From Paenibacillaceae bacterium (GTDB lineage Bacteria > Bacillota > Bacilli > Paenibacillales > NBRC-103111), in NCBI GenBank assembly GCA_029256185.1, contig JAQSYI010000002.1, forward strand, positions 1-64,000: a stretch of DNA of 64,000 nt. Reading direction: 5' to 3'. Under the pieces are notes generated by a model. The model did not search any database. It was not told the DNA's origin and worked only from the letters and a program-made list of their open reading frames with translations. The position numbers and the translations under genes were made by a program. This document shows, piece by piece, positions 11,301-19,724 of the stretch (positions are counted from its first letter, which is position 1; every line of letters starts with the position of its first letter).

Positions 11301-12270
11301 TGCCGTCCTTCACAACCATTTTGAACGGGGTCATGCTGCCTTCCGTAAGCGCAACGGAGAAACCGTCTGTCTTCACGGGAATCATCAGCTTGAATTCCAG
11401 CTTCAACTCACCGCTCTCGACGGGAAAATAGGTGGCCCAAGTGACTCCTCCGGATGAAGCGGTTCCATCCAGCTTCACACTGAAGCGGTCCGCTGCCGTA
11501 GAGCCTCTGAGCTCCGCCAGCTCAACACTGCCTGCGCTGCCTGACGCGCTCCAGTCTTCCGGCAGAAAACCCGGCACCGTGGAGATCAGCGATTCGTTCA
11601 CCGTATAACCGGTATAAATCCGCAGGGGCCCGAAGAACATCTCTCCGGTAGCGGCAGCGCCGGTCTGCACCTGGAAGCGGTTAAACTCCCCGACCGGAGC
11701 AGCGAAAGGAGCGCCGGCGGCCCGAAGAATGCCATTAACATAAACATCGGCCGTCATGCTGTCCAGATTGGCTGCGACCTTGACTCCATATTCCGTATTG
11801 GCGGCATAGGTCTGCAGCGGGGCAAATTCTCCGGACGGCGTGACCAGTCCCAGACTGTTGCCCTGTGTGGCTATGCAGAAACCGGTCAGATCGTTGTCAA
11901 GTAGCTGCCACTGCAGCCCGTCCATGATAGCTCCTGGCTTGAACCGGTATTCCAGCGTTATGCTTCCTTCCGTCTGCGGCACGAATTTCTTGCTCATCGC
12001 AACAGGAAGGATCGTACTGCTGTCCGTTATCTTGAACCACTGTCCGTAGGAATAGGATAAGCTGCCGCCGGCCCGCTTCAGATCCCAGCCGGAGGGCTTC
12101 ACCTCTCCCGGCTCCCTGTCGTAGGGAAAGAAGAAGTCCTCGTCAAGCAAATACCCGGTGGAGAGCGGCTCCTCCTCCGCACGAACCTCCTTTACTGCGG
12201 CCCATAGAAGCAGCAAACAGGAAAGTAAACATGCCATCGTCAATAAAACAGTCCTTTTCATCACCCGCAT
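5386..12270 (-). CDS. Giant secreted multidomain carbohydrate-active protein: GH99-like (WbsX) plus pectinesterase-like beta-helix
   Basis: The protein has 2294 residues from ATG at 12270, eight bases after GGGAG; the frame stays open further upstream into the preceding gene, but without a ribosome site. A signal peptide (1-32) precedes two concanavalin-like (LamG-type) modules at about 60-200 and 240-400. A GH99-like/WbsX-type catalytic region lies at about 430-770 (WEIKWMVEHGIDFQLGCWF; KLVMLDNWNEFGEGHYL). Beyond it come two CBM-like modules flanking a copper-amine-oxidase-N/stalk-like domain (about 930-1030), CBM4/9-like modules (LIADPGMEN, NLVTDPGMEG) interleaved with three BIG2-type Ig domains, and a C-terminal beta-helix that begins like a pectinesterase (VKPDGTGDF, VILIYPGVYTEKNW). 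I could not locate the pectinesterase catalytic Asp pair, so that part may bind or hydrolyse something else. It is the last gene of the sugar-import operon and presumably attacks the polysaccharide whose products are imported. Confidence 0.85.
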   Translation of the reverse strand: MRVMKRTVLLTMACLLSCLLLLWAAVKEVRAEEEPLSTGYLLDEDFFFPYDREPGEVKPSGWDLKRAGGSLSYSYGQWFKITDSSTILPVAMSKKFVPQTEGSITLEYRFKPGAIMDGLQWQLLDNDLTGFCIATQGNSLGLVTPSGEFAPLQTYAANTEYGVKVAANLDSMTADVYVNGILRAAGAPFAAPVGEFNRFQVQTGAAATGEMFFGPLRIYTGYTVNESLISTVPGFLPEDWSASGSAGSVELAELRGSTAADRFSVKLDGTASSGGVTWATYFPVESGELKLEFKLMIPVKTDGFSVALTEGSMTPFKMVVKDGKLGYLDAAGQPVHLYEYSPNLWYDVRLEVDTVHAKAALKLNGKLLAENLDIAPFASGADGIAFYAPQSANGIMYADDVLLYKKMPEPEDYVPEPMAVSASPYLLGAQSCPIWREGHHIGWDAVAQDPVRMPYLGYYDEGNPETADWEIKWMVEHGIDFQLGCWFRPQGSQGQPIKDPYLDYALHDGFFNAKYSGRMKFAILWENGGGSVKDSADFRNHIVPYWLEYYFNDPRYLVIDNKPVLSIFHIGNLIRDFGGTVAGAKAEIDYLRNAVQAAGFDDIIVLTSFSAPGADEIGIDAVYSYSWSSMSGHEQLQKANMLRQSEESPIEVLTTLSMGREDTTWGGKPGYYASVEEFRSLSEWARDSFMPAHNEGSLGQKLVMLDNWNEFGEGHYLMPSNLEGFGYLDVLRDVFTDGGAHEDTRPTSGQLRRISTLYPEGRTVPLLPRTPPAATETAAMAWEFITDGDTEGWSPLKQIDGFGVSGGKLHGVSTGSDPGIVSRDHLGVEAVDAPYIRLEVPNGTVSGGQLFFITETDGVWNEAKSIRFFAEPSDSGASIVLLDMWKLAKWSGTIRSLRIDPLDAAGSFGLDSIRIISSPAAGMRLYVDGNSSRYVVPRLSDDDVPMVPAEAVYRLIGGSSEWEAAGQQLTAVKGGTVVRFTSGSSTVLVNGSPALMESEAAFDGSDMMVPASFFSQVLGYGVSWKEGAQSLFITTASPAWGFATGDEGWAGSGQIANMEAGSGYWKGISTGSQPELLSPDWLNVDTSSVHRIRLSLQNNTASVQAAVYYTTREDAVWDESKKLTVYILPSDGKYREYVLDTTAVPGWTGTLKQLKLIPVTGAGAFSLDSITLDTSMAIPLKGDNLIADPGMENDDAVYSGSGSTQVLSEAEAHSGHQSLKITKSAAFGNLSHPVPLVPNEVYEYSVWAKLDAGSANNELLRIVLDYHVDGARVQKLVLTSAPLSKTEWKQVKGTFSIQETGAVTGTRLFMYTDNPNTEDAFYVDDAELRKITAAAGPAWTHVTGISMKPAVSLYEGYTEQLMPTLLPANAINREVLWTSSAPEAAIVDESGVVYGKEAGTAVIQALALDGGFAAQTVVEVIHRTPVAGIGLDRTSITLPYGQSDVLTALFTPADASDQQVSWSSSNSASVTVDTYGHIAAVQEGTAVITVKSRDGGYAASAVVTVPVNRVLGSNLVTDPGMEGSTPHYSGYNITRELSTAEAYEGLQSLRITKAGGTANIGFPAAIQRGKEYYYSAWVKLAPGSAQGEVLRICLQYKVDGVNKQMLILTGPNLSLTEWKRTEGFYTIEETGAVTEVKMFMYTDLPALADSYYLDNVEIRPVSYLINPVPVTGISLSKTELTIGVGATGQLAAAVEPQNATDGSILWSSDNPEVAAVSVTGAVYGKSEGTAVIMATTVDGGKTAVCTVSVIEGFSETVTLTVKPDGTGDFLSPKLANDSIQDSQPQKQYVILIYPGVYTEKNWTVKPYTTLRGTDREQVWLKGENSPTATNSEITNQSTLWLKATANLENLTVTAKNMRYPVHSEDSGNNRDAVHHVKNVHIEHYGNLEAVQYRQSWMTANPGITPPDDLNPANVWGGSTGVGSHAWGYGSASGVVETFEDSVFISKATGWYVHNREDFTKPQINTVQNSRIVSLQTGMPIVIQSLGSGTDDEVIFSNSEITGTYMMQNDSPWITQRQENQYANHADYKVTFINSTPVGYLDGHRGRALALFSNSAAGSSYVRVGGSAVQDILGEYETRDGGGGLQGYLYGYWDISGIMVGLNSNIQVNNTLGRRLGDCTSNSKIMEVTFQGEPVKTIVFNEDYTTKDNSYVLGKINQALGSSGVALEYNVTLNEYYPQVPDKQLMLLNNTDAGIPRFAAVCFDSSDDTLRLMTAADSPESFIGITLERIAPGGSGRVLTEGVMRKNQLYGFTEAISTGTRISIGAQPGSLRINNAVPGLLEGTASDWAYFKGRE

Positions 12271-12308
12271 AAAGCACGCTCCCTCAATTGAATATGGAAA
12301 ACGCATGG

Positions 12309-13664
12309 TCAGGTTCCGGGCCTGGACAGCAGCGGGGCATAGAGGCTGGGCTTCCGGGAAACCTGCAGCCCTTCCAGCCATTCATCTGTAATGATGCGTC
12401 CCAACAGAAAATGCTTCCGGTCGGGATACCACAGGATACGGCTTCCGTTGAACTCGGTAAGGCTTGTATAGGTGGCCACCTCGATGCGGAACGCCTTGCC
12501 GATCTGCTGGTCCCCGTTCATGCTGGAGCCTACGGCAACACCGCCGGAAGTGCACAACAGCTTGGGACGGCTGAACCAGATGGGCTGATGGGCCAATTCC
12601 CGGTACTCTCCCACGGCAATATAAGCGGACTGACGGTTCAGATTGGAGTCCCCGGGCCATGTGCCCCCTCCGGCTGTGCCGTCATTATTGTGGAACAGGA
12701 GCAGAAACCTGCCGTCCTGCAGGGAATATACGGGACAAGGGGCAACCGGCTGCAGGATTTCCTCTCCGCCATCCTCATAGCGCAGCACCTCGGGCATGCG
12801 CCATGTCCTTCCGTCATCGCCGGAGACGCTGTACCAGATTCTCCCCGTCAAGGTGCGGAACACACAAAACAGACGCTGGTCAGGCAGCAGCACAAGGCTG
12901 GGTTCCTGCGCGAAGCTATAGCCGGGCTTGCCCGGCAGAGGAGCCTGAAGTCCCCCATCGCCCTCCGGCAGCCAGGTCAGGCGCAGTTCATTGGGATGGG
13001 GTCCCTCGTCAATATTGTCGAAGCGGATGAACTCACAGCGGGAATCCTGGGCTCCCCAACCGTCGAGCACCGTTTCCCCGCGGGCCCTGATGCTGGAATG
13101 GCGGGTAAAACCGACAAGCGGCCTGCCTTGGGAATCGCGGATGGGAAGCTGCCAGACAATCCAGTTGGGAGGCATGGAGGGATCGGGATAATCCTTGGCA
13201 GTCCGCTTGAACGGAATATACCCGCCTTCTATCCATGTGTATCCGTTATCATCGGAATATGCGCATTGCATCCAGCCGGTCATCTGCCGGTGATTGTCGA
13301 TGATGCCGACGAATTTCGTCCAGAAGCAGTAGATGCGCCCGCTTCTGCTGACCACGGGGAATCCCCAACTGGCGATCTTCCCGTCTCCGTCCTGCGGTCC
13401 GGCAATCTCCTCTTGTTGTCCCCAGGTGATTCCCCCGTCAACACTTCTGGCCAGCACAATACGCTGCATATGCCCTCCCTCCGCTTCAGCCTGTGTCCAG
13501 ACCGCAAGCAGATGCCCGTCATACGGGGCCTCGAATACAAGAAAATGCTCATTGTCCGCATCGGCCCCCTCCTCCGTCTTGGGCAGATACACAATGCGGT
13601 CCGGCTTCGTCCGCTTCCATTCCTCCGTCCAGCATGCCTCTGCTGCTGCTTTTGCCGTATCCAT
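12309..13664 (-). CDS. Sialidase-like BNR-repeat (six-bladed propeller) protein, cytoplasmic
   Basis: The frame opens at GTG 13673, but the ribosome site AGGGGA touches that codon, so ATG at 13664 (nine bases away) is preferred, giving 451 residues. Several Asp-box motifs of the sialidase superfamily are present (RSVDGGITW, SDDNGYTW, SGDDGRTW). No signal peptide is seen, so it should act in the cytoplasm on imported oligosaccharides. The family includes exo-alpha-sialidases but also other propeller glycosidases, and substrate identity cannot be read. It sits between the solute-binding protein (33 bases) and the giant multidomain protein (38 bases) in one operon. Confidence 0.8.
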   Translation of the reverse strand: MDTAKAAAEACWTEEWKRTKPDRIVYLPKTEEGADADNEHFLVFEAPYDGHLLAVWTQAEAEGGHMQRIVLARSVDGGITWGQQEEIAGPQDGDGKIASWGFPVVSRSGRIYCFWTKFVGIIDNHRQMTGWMQCAYSDDNGYTWIEGGYIPFKRTAKDYPDPSMPPNWIVWQLPIRDSQGRPLVGFTRHSSIRARGETVLDGWGAQDSRCEFIRFDNIDEGPHPNELRLTWLPEGDGGLQAPLPGKPGYSFAQEPSLVLLPDQRLFCVFRTLTGRIWYSVSGDDGRTWRMPEVLRYEDGGEEILQPVAPCPVYSLQDGRFLLLFHNNDGTAGGGTWPGDSNLNRQSAYIAVGEYRELAHQPIWFSRPKLLCTSGGVAVGSSMNGDQQIGKAFRIEVATYTSLTEFNGSRILWYPDRKHFLLGRIITDEWLEGLQVSRKPSLYAPLLSRPGT

Positions 13665-13697
13665 GTTCTCCACTCCCCTATTGCGTCTCGCAAGCGC

Positions 13698-15230
13698 TTA
13701 TTTGTTGGTTGCCTTCCAGTTATCAAGCTGCTTCTGGAATTCCCCCATGACCTTGTCCAGCCCCGCGTTCTTCAGCTTCTGCTTCGCTTCCGCAACGTAT
13801 TTGTCATAATCCGGCATAGAGCCTGTATAGAAGATCGGAGTAAGCTCGGCGAATACGGCGCTTAGCTGGGCCACTTCAGCCTTAACCGGCTCCGAGTCCA
13901 CAGTAAACCCGAGAATGGTGGAGGATTGGGCGTTCTCATTGTTTTTCCGCATGGTCTCCAGGGATTTGGTGGAGTTCCAGTTGGAATCCCATTGCTCCCA
14001 CAGGGGTCCGAGCCAATTATGCCATATGGCCCAGGTTTGCTCGGTTCCGCTTTTGGCCAGAATGGTGGGATTGTCTGTGCCCTGGCCGGACGTAACGGTG
14101 TAGTTCTTGCCCTCCAATCCGTATGCCAGTGTATTGGACAGCTTACGGTCAGCCCAGACCAGATTCAGCAGCTGCATCGCCAGCTCCGGATTCTTGGAGG
14201 TGGCACTAATGGCCGTAGCGGGCGCTACCATTTTGGTCGTACCGATAGTCGGATAGCCGTATAATGCTTCCACGGTAGGGAACCCGAATAATGAGGAGGA
14301 CTTGGAGCCGTCCTCCGTATATCCCCCCGAATCCCGCAGCACCGCGTATTTCCCGGACTTGGCCTCAGCCATAAAATCCGTTTTGACGGCGGCGTCCTTG
14401 GCTATATATCCTTTCTTGTAAAAGTCGCTTAGCGTCCGCAGATTGGCCTCGTTCTCGGGAATTTCGAAGTCCAGCATGATCTTGCCGCTTTTCTCGTGAT
14501 AGACCAGCATACTCAGAATCGTGGGATTATCCAGGGTATAGGTTCCGGCTATCGCGATCTTGGCCGTAGTCAGCATGGGAATCATGGCGGGCTCATTCTT
14601 CTTGATTGTTTCCAGAAACGGCTCCAGATCCTGCAGTTTCTTCACACCTTTGGCATCAAACTTGTATTTTTCCGTCAACTCCTTTTTGAATACGAAGGAT
14701 TCGGGATTAGAATAAGGAGTTTGGGCTGGGACGGCCAATATCTGCCCATTGACCGTCACTGCTTTCCAGGCACGGGGATCAACCTTTTTCTTAATATCCG
14801 GTCCATATTTGTCAAGCAAATCATCAAGCGGCATGAACGCCCCTCTGGCTGCATTGGGAAAGAAGGAGTTGCCGGATGGAGACAGCATCAGATCGAAGGG
14901 TTCCCCTGCTGCGGACATCACCTTGATCTTGTCATCCCAGCTTGCCGCGTCAATAAGGCTCAGCTTGATCTTGGCGTTGATTTTGCCGGTGATGATCTTG
15001 TTCGCTTCCGCTTCGATGGCTTCCTGATCCTTCATGGTTTCGATTGGCTTGCGAATGTACCAGCTGACGGTTACCGGCTCACCCTTGGGCGAAGCGGAGA
15101 CAGAGCCCGCAGATGGACCGGTGGTTGAAGCACCCTGGTCTGAGCCCTGGCACCCCGCCAGCAGACCGGCTGCCATCATGGCAGCGGCTGTACACAGACC
15201 CCATTTTCTTGCCGGATTGGATAATTTCAT
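13698..15230 (-). CDS. Extracellular solute-binding lipoprotein of a sugar ABC importer (YtcQ/LplA type)
   Basis: The protein has 510 residues from ATG at 15230, behind GGGAGG. The N-terminus is a lipoprotein signal (AAAMMAAGLLAGC, lipidated Cys), followed by a Ser/Thr/Gly-rich linker and a family-1 extracellular binding fold (EPVTVSWYIRKPIETMKDQE). Length and neighbourhood match the YtcQ-type binding proteins that work with LplB/YtcP-type permeases for plant or host oligosaccharides. No ATPase gene is in the operon, as usual for this group, which shares an MsmX-type ATPase encoded elsewhere. The ligand is unknown. Confidence 0.9.
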   Translation of the reverse strand: MKLSNPARKWGLCTAAAMMAAGLLAGCQGSDQGASTTGPSAGSVSASPKGEPVTVSWYIRKPIETMKDQEAIEAEANKIITGKINAKIKLSLIDAASWDDKIKVMSAAGEPFDLMLSPSGNSFFPNAARGAFMPLDDLLDKYGPDIKKKVDPRAWKAVTVNGQILAVPAQTPYSNPESFVFKKELTEKYKFDAKGVKKLQDLEPFLETIKKNEPAMIPMLTTAKIAIAGTYTLDNPTILSMLVYHEKSGKIMLDFEIPENEANLRTLSDFYKKGYIAKDAAVKTDFMAEAKSGKYAVLRDSGGYTEDGSKSSSLFGFPTVEALYGYPTIGTTKMVAPATAISATSKNPELAMQLLNLVWADRKLSNTLAYGLEGKNYTVTSGQGTDNPTILAKSGTEQTWAIWHNWLGPLWEQWDSNWNSTKSLETMRKNNENAQSSTILGFTVDSEPVKAEVAQLSAVFAELTPIFYTGSMPDYDKYVAEAKQKLKNAGLDKVMGEFQKQLDNWKATNK

Positions 15231-15319
15231 TCTTGTAATCCTCCCTTTTCTTAGAACTATACTATCTTGCACCGGAAACAGAAGCATATATCCGTTCCCG
15301 TGATAGCCAATCGCAGAGT

Positions 15320-16228
15320 CTACCCTTTCACAGAACCAACCGTCAAACCGCGGACAAAATACTTCTGAAAAAACGGGAACACCACAAGCATCGGTCCGGC
15401 TGCCAGTACGCACATCGCCATTCGCGCGCTGAGGGCGGGCACCTGCATCCCTTCTTTGACCAGACCGAATTGCATGGCTTCCGAGCTATTGAGGAATTCC
15501 ATGTTTTTGAGCACGCGAATAAGCATATACTGCAGCTTCATCAGCTTCTCCTGATCCACATACAAGAGCGTCAACCACCAGTCATTCCAGTATTGGAGCG
15601 CAAAGAACAGGGCTACGGTGGCAAGCGGCGGCTTGGAGAGAGGGATGACGATCCGGATGAAAATGCGAAGCTCCCCCGCTCCGTCGATCTTGGCCGATTC
15701 AATCAGCGCATCCGGCAGCGTCTGCAGAAAACCCTTCAGCAACAGCACGTACCACCCGCTGATCAGATAAGGCAGAATGAGCGCCAGCACATTGTTCTTC
15801 AGACCCAGCCAGTTGACCATCAGAATATAGGATGGAACCAGTCCCCCCTGGAACAGCATGGTGAAGAATACGAAGAAGGACAAGAACGTACGGAAAGCGT
15901 AATCCTTGCGTGAGATGGCAAACGCATAGGAGGATGTTACCCACAATCCGATCAGCGTTCCCGCCGCAGTCGTGAGGATGGTTACCCCGTAAGAACGCAG
16001 CAGCACAGTGGGATCATGCAGAATCACCTTGTAGGCGGACAGGCTGAACACTTCCGGTATGATGGTATAGCCATGGGCCAGGATTTCATTCTCCTCCTGG
16101 AAGGATGTTCCCAGTACTACCAGGAACGGGTATAGACAAGCCATGCAGGTCAGGACCAGAATCAGATGAATAACCGACTTTCCTGCTGTCGGGCCCGATC
16201 TGATTCCGGGCATGGATATACGGTCCAT
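15320..16228 (-). CDS. Carbohydrate ABC transporter permease, YtcP/AraQ type
   Basis: This 302-residue protein has six predicted membrane helices. The conserved cytoplasmic EAA loop that contacts the ATPase is visible (ESAKIDGAGELRIFIRIVIP), and the C-terminus ends FFQKYFVRGLTVGSVKG, typical for the CUT1 subfamily with large binding proteins. It is co-transcribed with the LplB-type permease (40 bases upstream) and the binding protein (89 bases downstream). Confidence 0.92.
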   Translation of the reverse strand: MDRISMPGIRSGPTAGKSVIHLILVLTCMACLYPFLVVLGTSFQEENEILAHGYTIIPEVFSLSAYKVILHDPTVLLRSYGVTILTTAAGTLIGLWVTSSYAFAISRKDYAFRTFLSFFVFFTMLFQGGLVPSYILMVNWLGLKNNVLALILPYLISGWYVLLLKGFLQTLPDALIESAKIDGAGELRIFIRIVIPLSKPPLATVALFFALQYWNDWWLTLLYVDQEKLMKLQYMLIRVLKNMEFLNSSEAMQFGLVKEGMQVPALSARMAMCVLAAGPMLVVFPFFQKYFVRGLTVGSVKG

Positions 16229-16268
16229 AAAACAGTAACCCTCCTCCTTGACAGATTCAGCCGTTGCT

Positions 16269-17240
16269 TTAGAATAGTGAATTCTCTTTGCTGATCCGTC
16301 TTACGATTCCATTCGTTGTCAGAACAAGCACAAAACCGATCATGGATTGAAAGAAGCCCGCAGCCGATGCCATCCCGATATCCCCCAGGTCAATCAGGGA
16401 ACGGTATACATAGGTATCAATCACATCGGTAGCCGGATACAATAACGACGAATTAAGTGTAACATTGTAGAACAGTCCGAAATCGCTGTAGAAAATTTTG
16501 CCCACCTGCAGGATCATCATCATGATAATAATCGGCTTGATCATGGGCAGAGAGATGGAGAAAGCCTGGCGCAGCTTGCCGGCCCCGTCAATCCTGGCCG
16601 CTTCGTAATACTCGGAATCAATCCCCATCAGCGCCGCATAATAGATGACAGCCCCGTAACCGATCCCTTTCCAGATCTCCGCCGCGACAAGAATAAACGG
16701 CCAATACCGGGGCTCGTTATACCACATCACAGACTCCAGACCCAGGTTGTTCAACAGCTTGTTGAACACGCCGTAATCCATATCGAGAAGCGCGCGGAAT
16801 GCGAAGCCTGCTACGACCCAGGAAATGAAGTACGGAATGAACAAGACGGTCTGGTATACCTTCACAAAATGTTTGCCCAACTCGAACAGCAGCAGGGCGA
16901 AGGTAACGGCCACAAACATGCCGAGAAAAATAAAGACCATGTTATAGCCAAGGGTGTTGCGCGTTACTGTCTTGAGCATGCTTCCATTGAACAGGTACTG
17001 AAAGTTGTCCAGCCCGGACCACGGACTCTTCCAGATCCCCAGGTTAAAGCGGTATTGCTTGAATGGCAGCAGCAACCCATACAGCGGAACGTAATGAAAG
17101 AGAAACAGCAGGGCAATACCGGGCAATGCCAGCAGGGTCAGTCCCATATTGCGGCGCAGCAGCCTGCGCATTCTGCCGGCCAGTCCTATCGTTCTTCCAG
17201 GCGGGTCTATGGGAACGCCAGCCCAATTCATCGTTTTCAA
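16269..17240 (-). CDS. Carbohydrate ABC transporter permease, LplB type
   Basis: The frame extends to 17381, but the only ribosome site (AAAGGA) lies nine bases before TTG at 17240; ATG at 17231 is the alternative. That gives 323 residues. An arginine-rich start (RMRRLLRRNMGL) precedes six membrane helices, and the EAA loop reads EAARIDGAGKLRQAFSISLP. This is the partner of the YtcP-type permease downstream. The 147 bases between it and the AraC-type regulator gene could hold a promoter but no convincing one was found. Confidence 0.9.
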   Translation of the reverse strand: MKTMNWAGVPIDPPGRTIGLAGRMRRLLRRNMGLTLLALPGIALLFLFHYVPLYGLLLPFKQYRFNLGIWKSPWSGLDNFQYLFNGSMLKTVTRNTLGYNMVFIFLGMFVAVTFALLLFELGKHFVKVYQTVLFIPYFISWVVAGFAFRALLDMDYGVFNKLLNNLGLESVMWYNEPRYWPFILVAAEIWKGIGYGAVIYYAALMGIDSEYYEAARIDGAGKLRQAFSISLPMIKPIIIMMMILQVGKIFYSDFGLFYNVTLNSSLLYPATDVIDTYVYRSLIDLGDIGMASAAGFFQSMIGFVLVLTTNGIVRRISKENSLF

Positions 17241-17387
17241 CCGAGCACATCCTTTCTGCTGAGAGATTACGGTAAATGTATCACGGCATTCCCGTGCAGA
17301 ATACTGCGTAAACCGTCGTTTTACTCTCATTACTGTCATTAGGCGCCTCGAAAGGATGCGGCTTCGTTTCATGTCGCGCACTCCGAT

Positions 17388-19724
17388 TTATGGATTGCGC
17401 TTCATCAGCATGGATTTTTGCTGATGGGCATATTCTTTGGGGGAAGCGCCGAAATGCTTCTTGAACAGACTGAAGAAATAAGTTTCGCTGGGTACTCCCA
17501 CCTGCTTCACAATCTCATGAATGGGCAGGTCGGTCATGACCAGCAATTCCGCCGCCTTCGCCAGTCTGGCTTCGTTGATGCAATCATTAACGGAGATGCC
17601 CTTGGCTTCCTTGACCAGCTTGCTGAGGCGGCGGGAGGGAGTCTTCATCTCAGCTGCGATAGAGGTTAAGCTGAGAGCCTGGTCCCGGTAATGCCGGCTG
17701 ATATAATCCATGACGGCATCCACCAGATAATGATTAACCGGTTCGTCGTTGTTTTCACTGCCTAACGCATCCATAACCGCTGAACACATCACCGAACGAA
17801 TCTCCTGGAGCGTCTCTTTCTCGGTCAGATAGCAGCTGATTGACGGCATTGAATCGGGCAATGAAGCTGAGGCGAGCGCTTCCTTCATCTTCTCGTTCAA
17901 CTTGATAACGGAGACAAGGGCATTGGGGTAGTCCAACGCCTCTATCTCCCGGAACAAGCTCTTCAATGCTTCTTCTGCAGCCAGCGGAAGCCGTGCGTTA
18001 ATCGATTCTGCCAAACGAGTTTCCCATAATTTGGAATATGATTCTTTGGGAGCGATCGCCGGTTTTTGATCACTTACAGGGAGGATCGTCTTTCCGTGAC
18101 CCATAAGGAAACGTTGTCCCGCTTGCTCGGACGCCTGTTTATAGAGCTGCTGCAGCGATGACCAATTGTTGGTTCTGCCGCTTAGGGAGGCGGTGAAGGA
18201 CACATGAAAGGCGTTGGTGAAGAAATCTCTGATCTCCGCGATATCCTGTTCGATTCTCCGCCACTGCTCTTCCTTGTCCGGAGATACGGCAATAATCAGC
18301 ACCACATGGTCTCCCTTCAGATCGAGTCCCTCATTACGCCAGCTGCGTCCGATAATTTCCGAGGCAATATTCAATAATGCGAAGCGGATGGTCTCAGAGC
18401 CGTTGCCGGTGAACCTTTTGCGGAATTCCTTGTAGCGGTCCACCCGGAGATAAAGCAAGGCATATTCTTCGCCCACAGGCAGATCAATCCGCATTTGCCT
18501 GAATAAAGCCTCCAACTCATCGGGCTTCATAACCAAATCCTCGAATAGCAGCCGGTTAAGCCAATAATGCTTCATCACATCCTTGTACTGGTACCGTTCT
18601 TTATCGTAAAAATCCAATTTCTCCATGGACTGCTTGTACACATGATTAAGATAATCCATCTCATTCGCCGCTCCCGTGCTTGCAAAGCGGCGCGATCCAT
18701 CCGCGGCAATGGTATGGATCAGCTTGTTGATAGGACGGTATAAGTTCTTGCTGATGCCCAAGGACAGACCCAAGGCTACAACCAGAACGGTTCCCGCGAT
18801 CAGGAGCACACTCAGGCGAAGCCGTGAGATGTCCCGGTAGACTTCCGCCAGAGGCTGTGACTGGAGCAGAGTGACGTCGGCTTGCTCCACCTCCGCATAC
18901 GTGACCAAATAATCGGTGCCATCCTGCCGTTCACGGAAATAACCGTTGCTTCCTTTATATGAGGGACCCGATTTATACCGGTTATAGGCGTTTTTGAGCC
19001 ATTCATTATTTTCCGGAGGACTTGCCGCATCTTCCCAGAACCTGCCGCTTGCGTCCAGCATAAACACGCGGTTCTGCTCAGGATTGCCGGTCCGGTTAAT
19101 TTCACTGATATTGTCGAGCAGCCACGCCAGCTTGATATTGATAGCGACGATTCCATCCGGCTGGGGTGTGGCGATGGAATTCTCATAGAAAAAATAAGAG
19201 AAGAGCTGCTCCTTCTCTTCAATCCCGTTCACCAGCCGCTCCATATCCCGAAAGACAGGCTTCAGTCTGGGGAGCACCCCCTGGTTGTTGACAAAATCAT
19301 GGAGCATCCTGTCTTGCCCCGCCAATGACGCCCCTGCGCTGTAGAACTGATCCAGGTTGCGGTTATAGATGGTGATGGAATGAAAAAAAGGATTGGCGGA
19401 GGCAACAGCGCTTACGGTTTTATTCAATCTGGTGGCAATGTCCGCCATGTTCTCCTCGCGGGCATACATGACAGCCCCCACATCGCCGCTTAAGTACAGA
19501 TACCTGCATAAATTGTTGATCATTTGATTCATCAGGTTGATATTATTACGGACCTGAAGTAGAATTTTGCTATTGGAAGCGTATTCTTTTTTGATCATAA
19601 TGTTCTGGGCATTAAGAAAAACGATACTGGTCAGTACAACTACAGTTAGCATGATCGCAGCGCTTGTGAGCAGAACCATCTTCGCATAGTAAGCCCGGGA
19701 GAATAGATGTTGCTTGAACTTCAT
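17388..19724 (-). CDS. Membrane-bound AraC-family regulator with extracytoplasmic sensor domain
   Basis: The protein has 778 residues from ATG at 19724, behind AAAGGAG. A membrane helix at about 13-35 (MVLLTSAAIMLTVVVLTSIVFL) and another near 300 (LSVLLIAGTVLVVALGLSLGI) bound a roughly 260-residue outside domain, followed by a linker and a central cytoplasmic region. A C-terminal AraC double helix-turn-helix follows (LTSIAAEMKTPSRRLSKLV; IHEIVKQVGVPSETYFFSLFKKHFG). Such one-component regulators sit directly upstream of YtcQ/LplB/YtcP importers in Paenibacillus and are thought to sense the sugar outside and activate the importer. The position here agrees. Confidence 0.9.
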   Translation of the reverse strand: MKFKQHLFSRAYYAKMVLLTSAAIMLTVVVLTSIVFLNAQNIMIKKEYASNSKILLQVRNNINLMNQMINNLCRYLYLSGDVGAVMYAREENMADIATRLNKTVSAVASANPFFHSITIYNRNLDQFYSAGASLAGQDRMLHDFVNNQGVLPRLKPVFRDMERLVNGIEEKEQLFSYFFYENSIATPQPDGIVAINIKLAWLLDNISEINRTGNPEQNRVFMLDASGRFWEDAASPPENNEWLKNAYNRYKSGPSYKGSNGYFRERQDGTDYLVTYAEVEQADVTLLQSQPLAEVYRDISRLRLSVLLIAGTVLVVALGLSLGISKNLYRPINKLIHTIAADGSRRFASTGAANEMDYLNHVYKQSMEKLDFYDKERYQYKDVMKHYWLNRLLFEDLVMKPDELEALFRQMRIDLPVGEEYALLYLRVDRYKEFRKRFTGNGSETIRFALLNIASEIIGRSWRNEGLDLKGDHVVLIIAVSPDKEEQWRRIEQDIAEIRDFFTNAFHVSFTASLSGRTNNWSSLQQLYKQASEQAGQRFLMGHGKTILPVSDQKPAIAPKESYSKLWETRLAESINARLPLAAEEALKSLFREIEALDYPNALVSVIKLNEKMKEALASASLPDSMPSISCYLTEKETLQEIRSVMCSAVMDALGSENNDEPVNHYLVDAVMDYISRHYRDQALSLTSIAAEMKTPSRRLSKLVKEAKGISVNDCINEARLAKAAELLVMTDLPIHEIVKQVGVPSETYFFSLFKKHFGASPKEYAHQQKSMLMKRNP

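Noticed and set aside
12288-13865. 525-codon open frame on the plus strand
   Set aside because: It is antisense to the sialidase-like gene, which has Asp-box motifs and a ribosome site; the frame is open only because of base composition.
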